Source: Anaeramoeba flamelloides
Lineage: Eukaryota > Metamonada > Anaeramoebidae
NCBI GenBank assembly: GCA_027625915.1
Contig: JANTQA010000023.1
Span: 23,312,001-23,376,000 of the forward strand
Direction: 5' to 3'
DNA: 64,000 bases
In this document: in pieces, positions 45,988-58,800 of the stretch
How positions within the stretch are numbered: the first letter of the stretch is position 1
Layout: every line of letters starts with the position of its first letter
The notes under the pieces: model-generated
What the model was told of the DNA's origin: nothing
What the model saw: the letters and a program-made list of their open reading frames with translations, nothing else
Database searches by the model: none
Position numbers and translations under genes: made by a program

Positions 45988-47698
45988 ATGAGCAAGTATT
46001 ATAATGAAAATGGGAATTATCGAAAATACAACACAAACCGATATCAAAATATTGTCTCTCTTCCGAAGAATAAGGAGTTAAATTCCCTCTCAAAAACTGT
46101 TCCGCTTTATGAGCAAGACAATGATCTTTTTAGCCAGACACCATTGTCGTTATCAAAAACAACTACAAGTGTTAAAAGAACAGGCAAGTCACCAAACTCT
46201 CATCGCGCAACGAACAACAATGCCAAGATGCAATCGAACCACGCTTTGACATCAAGCACAACAAAGACAAATTCGCATCTGATCAGCGCTTCACCAAAAA
46301 ATACAATCACAAGGGTAAGGCCTTCCTCGCCTTATAAAGTGATTCCAATTGACTCCGGTTCGACTGTAATTAAAAGAAAAACCCATCACAAGCCAAAAAA
46401 AGAGATTCTACGATCAGTTACACCGACAAAGGATCTGTTCAAAAATTCACAACTGAGCACACAAACAACAAAAAGATCTTCACCAACCTCGAGTCTCACC
46501 CATTCGAGCTCAAAAAAAAAGCCCAAAAAGCTCACTGTGAGGCTGTCAAACCATATAATTGAGAGGTATGATCCAAACGAAAAGAAATACCGAAATCTTA
46601 ACGAACAAAAAACGATCACATCTTCCACTTCTTCGAAATCAAAACTGAAAAACAACAAGGCATCACCAAACAACAAGCCAACAAAATCAAACACTAATTC
46701 TAGCCTCAACTCCAATTCGAATACCAATTCCATCTCTAATTCCACCTCTGCAATTAATGCAAAAACAAATTTCAAAACAAAAAATTCCCCTTCTTTAAAT
46801 TTTAACAACTCTTTTTCTTCTCTATCCCTTCACCCAAAAAAACAAAACCATTTTTCCAGTCGTAATTTAAATTCAAACTACCAAACAAGCCAACCAAAAA
46901 CAAAATATGATCGGCCTTTAACTCCTCAGACCTTTTCATCTTACTCATCCATTAAAAAAAAGAAAAATGAAAAGTCCTTATTTTTAACACCAAACCCAAA
47001 AAGCCTTTCCTCTTCCAAGAGAAACCGAAAAAAGGAGAACAAAAATACCACACAGGACAGATATTGCCAAACCCCGACCATACTTGGATCGGATTATTCT
47101 TCTTTTAATTCAAACTCAAAGACGATCATTTATTCCGAAATCGGCATACAAACAAGCCGATCAAGTTTCCCATGGAAATTGCATTTTAGCTATATCAACA
47201 TCAAAGCCAACAATGGTGGCAATGAGAATGATAACGCTGAAAAGAATGGGGTCGAGAATGAGAGGTATAGCTTTTCTTCGCTAAATACGAAAAAGAAAGA
47301 AAACATCCTAAATAGTAATCCTAAGAATAATTCTTCAACAAGGATGAAAAGCCAAAAAAGCTCTTATTCGCCTTACTACATTTCTTCAAAAAGACCTTCA
47401 CATAAAAGCGACAATCATTCAAGCTTTCAACAAGTATGTATTCTTTTTTATTTTGTTTTTTGTTTTTTTTTTTATTTTATTTTATTTTTTTTTTTTTTTC
47501 AATTAAAAAATTTGATGAATTTATCTTTTTTAGAAACTTTTCAAAAACAAAATTGTTTCCTTGTCTTCGAGTTTCGTTTTTTTTTGTAAAGTAAAGTCAA
47601 AAAGTAAGATTATTTTAAAAAATAATAAGGTATTAAAAAATTTTTTACTTGTGCTTTTTATGCAAAAGACAAAGACTTTTTCGAATGACGATTCTTAA
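45988..47698 (+). CDS. Ser/Asn/Lys-rich protein, two exons, unknown function
   Basis: Exon 1 is 45988-47433 (482 codons) and exon 2 is proposed as 47534-47698. The 100-nt intron starts GTATGT and ends TTTTTTAG, in phase 0. Unspliced translation would add a run of Phe/Leu from a T tract, which is why I prefer splicing; the model gives 536 residues. The protein is mostly disordered in composition: Ser, Thr, Asn, Lys and Pro dominate, with SSKSKLKNNKASPNNKPTKS-type stretches and SNTNS repeats near 230-255. More structured-looking patches are LTVRLSNHIIERYDPNEKKY (about 184-203) and FPWKLHFSYINIK (about 394-406). I recognise no family. A cytoskeleton- or nucleus-associated linker is possible but unsupported. 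Exon 2 composition is less convincing than exon 1, so the real 3' end could be elsewhere, even at the phase-0 acceptor at 51226. Confidence 0.7.
47434..47533 (+). other. Proposed spliceosomal intron
   Basis: It begins GTATGTATTC and ends TTATCTTTTTTAG after two long T tracts. It is phase 0, and its removal avoids a poly-Phe tail in the upstream ORF. Confidence 0.65.
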
Positions 47699-48016
47699 AA
47701 GAGGAATTTTGAAAACAAAAACAAATACCATTCCAACTCTACCATCTCATTGAAATTATTTGTAACATGTTAAAAAATAATTACCTTCAGTAACCTAACC
47801 TACCACCCTAAACGAAGGATATATGGAAATTTCCCTTCTTAATTTTCTTGAAATTTCCTTTTTTATAGAAACACCATTGTTATGGATGTGTTACCATTGC
47901 AATATAAAACTAACTATTATTTTGAATTCAACCAAATGATCAATGATAAATAATCAATAAAAGAACGATCAAAAAATAGTTAATACTGATATAAGCCGAA
48001 TAAATGGGAGATAATT

Positions 48017-48181
48017 TTCACTTCATTTTCCTTATTTTTCCTTTTACAAATAGGAGTTTTTGAAGTGTGTCTGTGGTAATTTGTGCTTTCTATTTGAAAA
48101 AGAAATCAGAAATAGAGTTCTCAAAGAAGTAGGTTGTAATTTGTGGGCCTATTTGAAAAAGAGAAATGAAAATGAAGTGAA
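48017..48181. mobile_element. R5 short hairpin element, copy b
   Basis: About 165 bp with terminal inverted repeats TTCACTTCATTTTC and GAAAATGAAGTGAA. It contains two related internal arms (GTGGTAATTTGTG and GTTGTAATTTGTGGG) and shares AAAGAAGTAGGTTGTAATTT with copy a in complement. Confidence 0.65.
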
Positions 48182-50179
48182 TTTTTTTTCTAATTTATTA
48201 GGCATATACAAGTTAATAACAAAACAAGGTTGAACTAAGAAAGTAATCGCAGGTTTTTGTTTTTATCATGCTACTTGAATTTCACGAGATTTCAAAAAGA
48301 AAATGAATGATTGATTAAAAATTCTTCTTATTTTTTTTTTTTTTTTTGGACTTGGCGACAGCAATGTAACTAACTCGATGTGATCTACTTTATCTCGTTA
48401 CGAAAATTTAACTAATACTCAAAATATTGGCTAACTGAATAGAAACAAAAGAAACATGCCAATAGGATGACTTTAATACATAAACAAGAAATAATGTACT
48501 TTAAGTCAATTATAAAAAAGAATTATGAAGATACTGAAAGGTTAAAAATGAATTTTTTTGATTTTAACAAAAAAGATTTTTTTGAATTTTAAATAAAAAA
48601 AACATTTTATTTCACACCTTTTGTTATTATGACGAAAATTTTGAAACCAAAGCAATTAATATTTTAAAACCCTTTGTACTAAATTTAAGATCTAAACTTA
48701 AACGTTGGTTTAAATCTGAGCAAGTCGGTACACATGTCTTCCTTTGTTCAAATACCTTAGCCTAAAAAAAAAAAACACACTGATATTGGAATAATAAATG
48801 GAAAAAAAAATTAACTTAAACTTCCTTATTTTGCTTTTACAAATAGAAGTTTCAAAGAAATATAATACAATTTGATATCTCTATTTATTCATTTGGTGCT
48901 TTTTTATGTTTGCATTGATTGGGTGAACCAAGAAACACTAAATGAAAGTTAGATTTGAGAATTGATAAAGAAAGAAAATCAACCGAAAATTTTATCCCAT
49001 TTAAATTTCAAATACCAGTGGGTTAAATTTTCGTTATGGATTAGAGGCCTTCAACACGGGTTGATATCACCACTGTATTTATTAATTCGGATTCTATTTT
49101 TTTTTTTTTTTTTTAATTTGGTAAAGTGATTTAAAGAATATTAGAATTCGAAGAATGTTTTTCGGAATTCAAAAATAATCTATTTACTAAAAATAAGGAT
49201 AAATTTATTTTTAAATTTCTTTTTTAATCACAATTATAATTCAACTAAACTCCAATTCAAACTTTTATACATACCAAAATTCAATTTTTGAAAAAAAAAT
49301 GTTTTTAAATAAATTATCAAAGTAATACAAAATTAGAAATAATAGTTATTAGGAAATGTTAACATGCATTTATCATTTACACAAGGTATTTCCAAAAAAG
49401 AGTGCATTTTTTTTTTATTTTTAGATTTCATATAATATTATCTTTGGAAATAGTAATACTATATACACCAAGATAAAAAAACATTCTTTTCTACAATTGA
49501 AGAAACCACAGAAACTATGGTTCGAATTTTAAAAGTTTGTCAATAAATTTGATTGATTTTATTTTTATCAAAAAAACTCTAAAAATAGAGACACCATGCT
49601 TACACTTGTTTATTTCCCCTTCAAGAAAAAATAAATAAAAAGTATTTTAAAACTTTGAAGGAAAAGAGGAAAAAAGAAGCGAGTGAATGAATTTTTCATT
49701 TGACTAAAGTTTGTAAAAAAATAAAAAAAAGATTTGTTACTTTTTCCCAAAATTAATCTACAAAATAAATTTTTTTAAGAAAAATTAAACAATCAATAAG
49801 GAATAGATATATTGTATCTGTCTTTATTGTTTTGGTTTGGAAACAATCACTTTGTTATGTTACGAGTTTGGCCTCGAAGAACGAGAAATATGATATTGTT
49901 TGAAGTGATATAAGAAGATATTGAGGTGTTCGAATGATTGGATATTTTATTAGCAACAGAACAATATCATAATATTTTGAGTCTGGAAGGGGATCCAAAA
50001 CAAAGAATTATAACATGGTCATTTTTGAACAAATGAAGCAATATGAGGTGCTATTTATTTTTTCAAAATCAGGATCTAACTCTTAATAACTCGTCGAAAC
50101 AAAAAAAACAAAACAACTAATTTGTTGTTTTTTAATGGTACTTTGAATAACTTGTTCTTTAAAGGATCTAATTCCCCCA

Positions 50180-50404
50180 ATGGAGTCATTGAAAACATTA
50201 AAGTTAAATTTTACATTTTCATCCATTGAGGATAAAACTTGGTTTAAAATCCAACAGAGACAAACTAGATCGTCCAACTTTTCAATGAGTCTCTATCCCT
50301 CCTTTTATTTCACGATTGTTAAGAAACAGCCGAAGGTGATCAAAAATAAAAACCGCATCTACTATGTGTTCTTAACAGTAACTGATTTTAAATCATTCCT
50401 CTAA
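50180..50404 (+). CDS. Short ORF or exon of unknown function
   Basis: 74 codons from ATG 50180 to TAA 50402-50404. It is in a distinctly GC-richer block (50160-50400) than its surroundings, which is the main support. The product has alternating strand-like segments (LKLNFTF, SFYFTIVKKQP, RIYYVFLTVTDF). It could be part of a PH-like unit, but it is too short to judge. The frame is open upstream to about 50146, and TTTAAAG|GATCTA at about 50163 could be a phase-0 splice acceptor, so it may be a terminal exon. The opposite strand also has an ORF, which looks like a shadow. Confidence 0.4.
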   Translation: MESLKTLKLNFTFSSIEDKTWFKIQQRQTRSSNFSMSLYPSFYFTIVKKQPKVIKNKNRIYYVFLTVTDFKSFL

Positions 50405-51133
50405 AAATTCTTGATTTGACGAAGCAAAAAAAAAATCTTTTAATTTTTTTCTAAATTCTTAATTATGTTTTTTTCTCTTTTCAAAATCTTTTTATCTAAA
50501 TGATCTCTTACCTTCTCTTCTTTTTTCGATGAAAAAAAGAAACCAAACGTTTTTTATTTTTTTTTAAAATTATATTGATTTCAATTGAACCAAAACCAAA
50601 AACGCTGTTGGGTTTTAAGGAATTTTTTTTATACAAAGAAAGAGAATTCATTCAATTTCCAACCTTTAAGCGAAAATTGAAGGACTTTTTTCTTTGTCGT
50701 CTATTGAACGTATAATTGGGTGACTTGAACCAAATTAATTTTCCAATGTCGTAAATCCTTGAAACGAGATGATCTTTTGGGATTTATGAGATTTTAAAAC
50801 GTCGCAAAAAAAAATTGATTAAAATCTTCTAAAATAACTTTAACATATTTTTAAAGTGGAATTTATTAGTAAAATACTTTTTATTTTACCCAAATTGAAT
50901 TCAAAATTAGAAGATCAGAAAATTTTCAAACTTTGCCTAATAACCTAAGGATTTCCCAAAATCTTTCCACAGTGTTCACAATACTATCCTAAACTTTCCA
51001 GTGTTTTAATCTCTTTCTTATCGGTAGTTATGAGGAATTATATACTTTTTAATTTTTATAAATAAAAATTTTGAGTTTTTAAAAAAATACATCGAGGAAT
51101 TATAAGAGATTTATCAATAAAAATTTTAAACAA

Positions 51134-51164
<31 letters not shown>

Positions 51165-51225
51165 GATATTTTTGATAATAATATTAATATTTTAATTGCA
51201 TTTTTTCTATTTTATTATTCTATAG

Positions 51226-52146
51226 ACGGGAACAGAAGACTTTTTAACTCATCCATGGTTTGAAGATGAACTTGACGAAACAGAATTTACTTCATCTCGT
51301 ATGTCTAAAAACCAAAATAATAATTATTATAAAAATAAAAATAAACAATATCGCGCCTCTCGTAGAATTTGGGACAATAAAAACCAAAATGAACAACAAA
51401 ATAAAAGCAAAACTAATAGAAGGGATTACCAAACCACGCAAAATTTTACTACAGCAATGGATGGTCAAAACAAAACAAAACAAAAACAAATAGAATCACA
51501 AAGAAAGCATTTCAAATCAAATAAATCAAGTAGAACTAGTAGATCAAACAGATCAAGTCGTACTAGTAGATCAAATAGATCAAGTAGATCAAGTAGATCA
51601 AGTCATTCTAATCGAAAAAGCAGGACAGGAAGAACAAAAGTACACTATGTAAACAGAAAAAAATCTGGCCAATCAAGAAACCCAAAGTATAACCTTCCCC
51701 AAAGAATAGATCGAAATTCTTATCGTGAGTATGATTCTGATAATTTAAAGTCCAGATCCTATTATTCTGGTGATGGGCTAGAAAAACCAAAAAATACAGG
51801 AAGAAGAGATCCTTTAAGTAAAATTTTAACACGCGGGAATTTTGATCGTGTCGAAAATAATGATAATAATAACAAAAAAAGAGAATACAAAAGAGAATAT
51901 GGGGAAAATAGAACTAACGATAAAAATAGAAAACATTCAAATTCATCGTCATCAACGATTCGCAAACCAAAGGTGCAAGCTATTTCTCATAATAGTCAGG
52001 ATTATTCACACAATAGGTGGTTAGAGTTTTCAATGGCAGGCCCAGATCCAAATAAAAAAACTGAAATCACTTCAAGTTATTCTGGATCTGCCTTTAGTGA
52101 AATTTCTTCCTATCGATCAACTGATGAAGATAAAAAATTTTGGTAA
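51226..52146 (+). CDS. 3' exon of a gene; Arg/Ser-rich tail after a kinase-end-like motif
   Basis: A strong splice acceptor (long T tract of about 30 from 51137, then TTATTATTCTATAG) precedes an open frame of 306 codons to TAA 52144-52146. The codon just before the junction would be TAG, so the frame is entered by splicing, or else starts at ATG 51301 (281 residues). The first residues read TGTEDFLTHPWFEDELDE. Protein kinase catalytic domains commonly end with a motif such as A-x-x-x-L-x-H-P-W/F-F, so this may be the last piece of a kinase. The remainder is Asn/Lys/Arg/Ser-rich with SNRSSRTSR repeats at about 98-123, an RS-like region, and a conserved-looking end (WLEFSMAGPDPNKK, SSYSGSAFSEISSY). 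No kinase core (HRD or DFG) was found upstream in the window, so the 5' exons are unidentified. Confidence 0.6.
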   Translation, partial: TGTEDFLTHPWFEDELDETEFTSSRMSKNQNNNYYKNKNKQYRASRRIWDNKNQNEQQNKSKTNRRDYQTTQNFTTAMDGQNKTKQKQIESQRKHFKSNKSSRTSRSNRSSRTSRSNRSSRSSRSSHSNRKSRTGRTKVHYVNRKKSGQSRNPKYNLPQRIDRNSYREYDSDNLKSRSYYSGDGLEKPKNTGRRDPLSKILTRGNFDRVENNDNNNKKREYKREYGENRTNDKNRKHSNSSSSTIRKPKVQAISHNSQDYSHNRWLEFSMAGPDPNKKTEITSSYSGSAFSEISSYRSTDEDKKFW

Positions 52147-53379
52147 TTAGAATGATCATTATTAATGTTGTTGTTGTTGTTGTTATTATTACTATTACTA
52201 CTTCACATAGTTCTTTTTAAATTAAAAAATAAAGATTACTAATAATAAATGTTTCAAAATTTATAATTTTTGTTTAAAAAAAGTTAAAAATAAATCCTAT
52301 TAATCATAATGATATTTTAATTTATTATATTTTGTATTTTTAATGCAAAGAAATTTTTTTTTTCAGAAATTGATTCATAAATTTTACTTTTCAAGATATT
52401 TTAAACCTTTTGCCGTGATAATAAACGATTTTATAGTCATATTTAAAAAAACAATAAAAGACATATATGTACTTAATAAAATTAAGCACTATTTTTTTCT
52501 GATTAATATTTTTTGAAATCTAGTCTAGTAATTTAATTCAATTAACCTCTGGGATAAATTTTTTTAGAATAAAAAATACTCTTAACTTTTGAATATCGAA
52601 AATATTTTTTTGAAATTACTGTGCACTTTTTTATTTTTTTGGAAAAATTGGGGTTGAGAAAATTTTGAAATCAAAAAATAAGTTAATGTATTAAATTAGA
52701 ATATTTTTCCAGAGAGTTTATCTTTATAGTTGAATTTTTTTTTAAATTTTACCATTTAAAACTAAAAAAAAACATTTGAAGACCAAATTAGTGCCTTTTG
52801 TGAAAAGAAAATTCCCATAATTTAGAATTTGTTTAAGTAAATGAGTTAAAACAAGATAGTGTATCTAAAAATACACATAATTTCAAATGTTGATTCAATG
52901 ATTTTGGCAAAAAATGTTTACTAGAAAAAGTTAAATTGAAACTTTATTAATTTTTATTTTTTCTTTTAGTTTTTTTAATTGTAGTGATGGAAGGTATTTG
53001 ATCAGTTTTCCATTTTTAGTGTTTTTTCGTTCGTAGGGACATATTATAAAAAAGATAAATTAAAAAAATAAATAAATCTATGTCATTCAGGGTATGATAA
53101 ACACATTTTTTGAACAAGAATGTATTCCTCACAATTGAAAAAAATAAAAATACCCATAAAGTATATATTCTAAAATGAAACTATTGGCTGAAAAAGAAAA
53201 AAAAGATAAGTATTGTAAATATAAAAATAAAAATAAAAATTTTGAAAGTTTCTTTTTTTTTATAATTTATTTATTTGGAGAAAGGAGAACATAAAGAAAA
53301 TTTATCAAATTAAAAAAAGAGAAGAAGAAAAATAATTAAAATCTATATAAAAAATAATATTTTATTTTTAACGACCAAG

Positions 53380-53760
53380 TAGAAATTATCCGCTGTCGTT
53401 AGGTTTTCCAGGATTTAAAAGACTTGAGTTAAATCAAAGATTTTACTAAGAACTTCCTAATTCTGCCAAACCGCCGTTAGCTTTTTTTTAATTTAAGAAA
53501 TAAAAAGAAAATTTCATAAATTTTCTTTTAATTTCTCAAATTAAAAAAAAGCTAGGCGCTTGACGACATGCCACCAGAATAGATAGGAAGAGCAAAAAAC
53601 CGATAGAAAGATCATCGATTATAGATAAAAATTCCACAATCTGTGATTAATAATTAGTATTCCACTGTCGTTAGGTTTTTTTTAATTTAAAAGAATAGAG
53701 TAAAATCTTTGATTTTGCTCAATTCATTTGAAGTAAAAAAAAAAAAAACCTAGACACTAG
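53380..53760. repeat. R6 cluster of related hairpins
   Basis: Three palindromic units with shared borders: CGCTGTCGTTAGGTTTTCC at 53391, CCGCCGTTAGCTTTTTTTTA at 53471 and CCACTGTCGTTAGGTTTTTT near 53662. The middle unit (53479-53553) is an almost perfect hairpin from AGCTTTTTTTTAATTTAAG to its complement. GC-richer junctions (GGCGCTTGACGACATGCCAC, CTAGACACTAGGTGCCCG) sit at the bases of the stems. Confidence 0.6.
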
Positions 53761-54746
53761 GTGCCCGAATTTATAAATTAATTACTTTTTTAAGTTTTTT
53801 TTGTTTTCACTTTATTTTTATTATTTTTTCTTTATAACCTTAAGTTTTCTAACCATAAGAACTTTGATAAAAAAATTCCTAACAATTGTAATTAATTCCA
53901 TAATTTTGGTTAGTCATGTTGAAGAGTTTCTGTGTATTTTTTCTAAGAATAACTTTTTTCGTATAGTTTCTTATCGAAAATTTTTGATTATTTTTTTTTT
54001 CATTTGGTTCTGATAAATATATATTACATAATAACTAATAAAATGATTTGTTTTTTTGTAATATTGAGTAAAGTATTTCACATTTTTTACCTTTAACCCA
54101 TTTTTTTGAATATTTCGTATCCATATTTCTTTCTTTAAGATGTGCTAATATACGTTTAATACATTGATAAAGGTTAAAAATTTGAGAAATGTGGTAAAGG
54201 ATTTAGATTTTAGATGATTGTTTATTTTAGAGTTAATATTTTCAGAAATACTTATTATATATTTTTCCTCATATAAAAAAAATTATGTTTACTTCTTTAA
54301 ATTAAAATCAATTAAAAAAAATCTTTATCTGGGATAAATATCTTCAGGATAATAAAAGTGGGCAAATATTTCAAGTAACCATTCTAAATTCTTTATTGTC
54401 TGTGACTACTTTTGAAAGGTCTTTAAAAAAGAAGAATTTGTCTTTTAGTTTTGAAAATACCTTAGCTGGAATTTACTAATTTATATAAGTAAATGTAGTT
54501 TAGAATCGGATAAAATCTTTGATTACCATGCCAATATATAATTTACTAGTGGATTGGGGAAAGATAATTGGTATTAAGTTGTTACTTGGGTTAAGAAAAT
54601 GGATAAATAAATTTAATAATAAAAAAAAAACAAAATTCAGTAATTATTTTGATATAATCATTAAGGTATTTTTATTTATATTTCAAAATAAAAAAAAAAA
54701 CAAAGTATATTTCAGATCTGTTTGTTGTTCAACAAAAAATTATCTA

Positions 54747-55326
54747 AACTATTTTTCAAAAATTTTGACTCACTTTATAATGTTACAGGGAGTTGTTTTG
54801 AGGGTTTATTCCAGTATTCTTTTCAAAAAAATAATTTCAAATTTTTGGATTCAGACTCATTTTTTCTAATTTTGCAAATTTTAGTTTTGCTTTTTCAAAT
54901 TTTTGTTTTTCTTTTGTTTTTCTTTTTCTTTTTCTTCTTTTTTTTTTTTTAAAAAAAAAGATCATGTGGAAAAAAAAAAAGAGATCTTCGAAAAGACAAA
55001 TAATCACTAAGAAAATTATGACTATGCAATGTCTTTGAAAATGAATTTAATTATTCATAAAAAATCTTGTTGTTCAACTTTTTTTCAGTGAAAGTTCAGT
55101 AATAAAAAATCCGTAATGCTCATTTCAAAAATAATGACTTAATTTTTTTTAGTTTTTGGTTTAATTTTTTTTTAATTTTTAATATATCAGGCTTTTATAG
55201 ATTTAGAAGGACTTAAAAGTGAATTACAAATAATATTTAGTTATTAATTGTTCTTGAATACTAAAGGATATATTTTTTTTTTTCAATTTATTATTTTAGG
55301 TGAGTCACAATTTTTGAAAAAGAGTT
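54747..55326. mobile_element. R2 TA-flanked terminal-inverted-repeat element, copy b
   Basis: Same ends as 21202-21783: AACTATTTTTCAAAAATTTT at the left and the complement of AACTCTTTTTCAAAAATTGT at the right, with TA on both sides. It is 580 bp. The two copies agree almost base for base except in the central T/A tracts, so they are young relative to R1. Confidence 0.82.
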
Positions 55327-55857
55327 TACTTATTAATGTAGTCTTCATTCAAACACCCAGCTACAAATTTAAAATTCAATAATTCTGAAAAATTAATAAG
55401 ATATAAATATAAATATTAAATGTGACTAAAAAAATAATCTTTTCTTTAGTCCCAAATATTGGTTAATCCAAATAGCTTTCTATGTAGAATTGACTTTTTC
55501 ACGAACAAATATCTTTTTGTCGAAAAGCAAAGTATTTTGCAAAATAAATTGCATTCACGAAAGAATTACATTATCATGTATTTTAGGCCTTTCGATGTAA
55601 AAGTCTATTCTATAGAAAAACAAATATTTAAATATGAAAAAAATTAAACAACACTTTAAAAATAATAACGAAAAATTTGTTATTTATTGAAATTCAAACA
55701 AAAATTAGTTTGATTAGGAATTTAAAAAGGTTCAATTATTGATTTATTGAAAAGTTGAAAAAAATAGTTACTGAAATAAAAAAATTAAAAAAAATTATTT
55801 TTTTATAATTTGTTAATACAAAAGATAACAAAATAAATAAATAAAAAAAAAATTCTA

Positions 55858-58800
55858 TTATTTTTTATGTTTTTGTGAGGAATATTTAGATCTTTTTTCT
55901 TTGTTATTGTCATTTTTGCGTTTATTTTTATGTCTTGAATTTACTTTTTCATTTTTATCAAATTTTTTATGTTTTTCATATTTATTACTATTTTGGTGAT
56001 GATTTGATTTATATTTATGAGTTATGGTATCACTGTTATCTTTATGATGTTTCTTTTTATGAGTTTTAATATCCTTTTGTTTTTTTTCTGTTGGATAATG
56101 CCTCGAAAGGTTGCTTTCTTTCTTTTTGCTTATTGTACTCGCATTTTTCTTATCTTTGTACTTATGTTCCTTATGCTTCGTTTTTGAATTTTTATATTCA
56201 TTAAGAGAATTAGTTTTATGTTTCTCTTTTTCTTTTTTGGTGCGTGTTGAACTGCTTTGTGTTTTTGTTTTCCTTCTTTTTGATCGTTCATGTGATCGAT
56301 TGTTTTCCTTTTTTTTTATCTGTTCAGATGATTCATAACCATTGGCTTTTTTATTTGACGAATGCTTTGACGGATGATCTTTAGATTTTTTGGATTGGTA
56401 TTCTTTATCGTTCTTTCTTCTTTCTGTATGATGCTTTCTTCTATGCGTTGATGTTTTTGATGCTTTTGCTTCTTTCGTTGTTGGAATTTTTTTTGTTTTT
56501 TTTTGAACTCCTTGCCCCAATGTTAACTTTGTGATCTTTTTTTCATTTTTTTTTGGGGTCAACAATGATTTGGTAATAGTTCCTGAGGTATGTTTTTTTC
56601 CATAATCTGGGGAATGCCATGATTTGTTTGGTTGTTGTTCATTTCTTGTTTGTTTTGATTGGTGGGGTTTATGTAAGGTATTTGGAAATGTTTGTTGGTT
56701 TTCATTTTTCTCAATTATTATTTTGTTATTTTTTGATTTTGATCTTGATTTTGATCTCGGTTTTGATCTTGGCTTATGCTTATTTTTATGTTTGGAATTC
56801 TTATCGTGGGATATATATGTGGACGATGATGATGATGATTTCGATTTCATCTTGTCTTTTTTCTGATGAGATGAATTATTTTGTTTATTATTCATTGTGT
56901 AATTAATTTGATCGTTTTGATTTGATGTGGTGTGGTTATTAGTTTGAATTTTAGACTTTGTTGAAGTTTTTGATTTGCGTTCTTTTATTTTATTGCTGCT
57001 TGGGGTGCTTGGCTTTGTTTTTTTTAAAGAATTTGAAGAATTTGTTGGCATTTTGTTTGATAATCTTTTTTTATTTTGAAGGAATTTAAGATAATTTGAG
57101 AGATTGTTTTGGTAACTCTTTGGTTTTTTGTTTTCTGTAACCTTTGCTTTTCTTGTTTGTATTGGATTTTTTGTTTTTTTATCTGTTATTTTTTTCTTTA
57201 ATTTATTCGAATTATTTTTAAGATCATTTTGATCAGAATTTGTTAAATTATTTTGTTGTTTATCTGAATTTGTATTTGTTGCTCTTTTCTTTTTATATTC
57301 ACTTAAAGAAAATTTTTTTTTATTTATTAAATTCAGTTGTTGTTGTTTTAAATTTTCCTTTTGATTATACTTATTATATTCTCGTTCTAATTCGATTTCA
57401 TTTTCTAATTCCATCTTTTGTTTCCTTTCTATTTCGTTTTGTTGCTCTAATTGTCTTTGTTCTTCAAGCTGTTTTTGATATTGCAAAATCCAAATTTTTT
57501 TAAAAAATGCGTTTGGGAAATATGGATTTATTGATTCTTTTTCTTTTTTGTTTTTGTTTTTGTTTTCGTTTTCGTTTTTGTTTTTGTTTTTGTTTTTGTT
57601 TTTGTTTTTGTTTTTGTTTTCGTTTTCTTTTTTGTTTTCGTTTTCTTTTTCTTTTTTGTATTTGTTTTGTTTTTCTTTTTCAAATTTTTGTCTTTTGTAA
57701 TCAAAATATGTTTTTTCAACTGTGTTCCGTAATTTTTGTTTTTGTAATTTCGGTTTAAGGATCATTTGATTTATTAAATCATTTTTGATCTTAAATTTTG
57801 AAGGGATTACAAAAAATGGCTCCAAAATACCATTCTTGATTTCATCATCAAACTGTTCAATTAAATTCATATTTTGGTAATTCCTTTGTTTATTGTTTTT
57901 TCTTTTCCTAATTTGTTGTTTGTTTTTTTGTTTTCTTTCTTTTTGTTTCTCTTTTTCTTTTAATTTCCTTTCTTTTTCTCTTTCTTCTCTTTCTCTCCTT
58001 TCTTGTTCTTTTCTGGCTTGTTCCTTTCGGATTTGTTCCTTTCTGGCTTGTTCTTTTTTAAGTTTTTCTTTTATCAATTGCCTCGCTTTTTCATTTTCAG
58101 TTTTATTAAAAATATTGTGTAATGAAGACTGTTTTTTTTTCATCCGCAAATTTTTTTTTTCAACGCTTTCAGTTTTTCTTGAATTCTTAGTCAAGGAAGG
58201 CTTGAGTTTATTTTTTGTTTTGGTATAAGTTTTGTTTGTTTGTATTTGCGATTTGCTTGTTGTTTTTATTGTGGCTGTTTGTTGTGGCGTTAGTGGTGGC
58301 AGTGAAGATAATGCTGTTGTTTTTGTTTTTGATGTTGAGGTTTTTGCCGGTTTTTTTTGTGATTTGATCAAAACATTTCCACTGCTTTGAGCAAACTTGT
58401 TGTCTTTTGAAACAGTGAGGATATTCTTCTTAGCCTTCTGTTTCAAGTTTTCTTTGAGCACTTTCCCATTTTTTAATTCTAACTGGCTCGTATTATGTGT
58501 GCCTTTAAGTTTGTTTTTCTTTGAGAAGTCCTTTTCAATTTGCGATTGGCTCTGGAGAGCATTTTTTTTGCTATTGAATCTAAATTTTTTATTTGTTGTT
58601 TCATTGCAAGTATTTGAAGAAGTGTAACTTTCGCTGTAAACTCTCTTACGTTCGTCATTGCTTTTATTAGGATCGTCTAGATTTTTTAATTGTTTGCAGA
58701 TATTACAAACCCAATCACTAATAGACAAATCTTGGACATTAATGCATCTTTTGTGGGAATATTTTTTACAATTGCTGCATTGCAACAAGGGACCCAACGA

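Larger units (their letters stand above)
47699..51225. other. A/T-rich spacer, possibly intronic
   Basis: It holds an R5 hairpin (48017-48181), an R5-like half at about 48811-48850, and an ORF/exon at 50180-50404. A moderately GC-rich patch at 49820-50050 gives no convincing product. If the exon at 51226 belongs to a gene starting upstream, part of this stretch is intron. Confidence 0.45.
52147..55857. other. A/T-rich spacer with R6 hairpins and an R2 element
   Basis: No gene is supported. It holds a cluster of palindromes (53380-53760) and R2 copy b (54747-55326). A 60-codon open stretch at 55459-55647 lacks an ATG. Confidence 0.55.

Noticed and set aside
47434-47589. Read-through C-terminus of the 46-kb ORF rich in Phe
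   Set aside because: It is the translation of a T-rich intron with GTATGT and TTTTTTAG borders.
55459-55647. Forward open stretch of 62 codons
   Set aside because: It starts at TTG with no in-frame ATG near the start, and no recognisable protein.
57507-58228. Forward Phe/Cys-rich and reverse Lys/Thr ORFs
   Set aside because: Other-frame readings of the charged repeats in the PHD protein.
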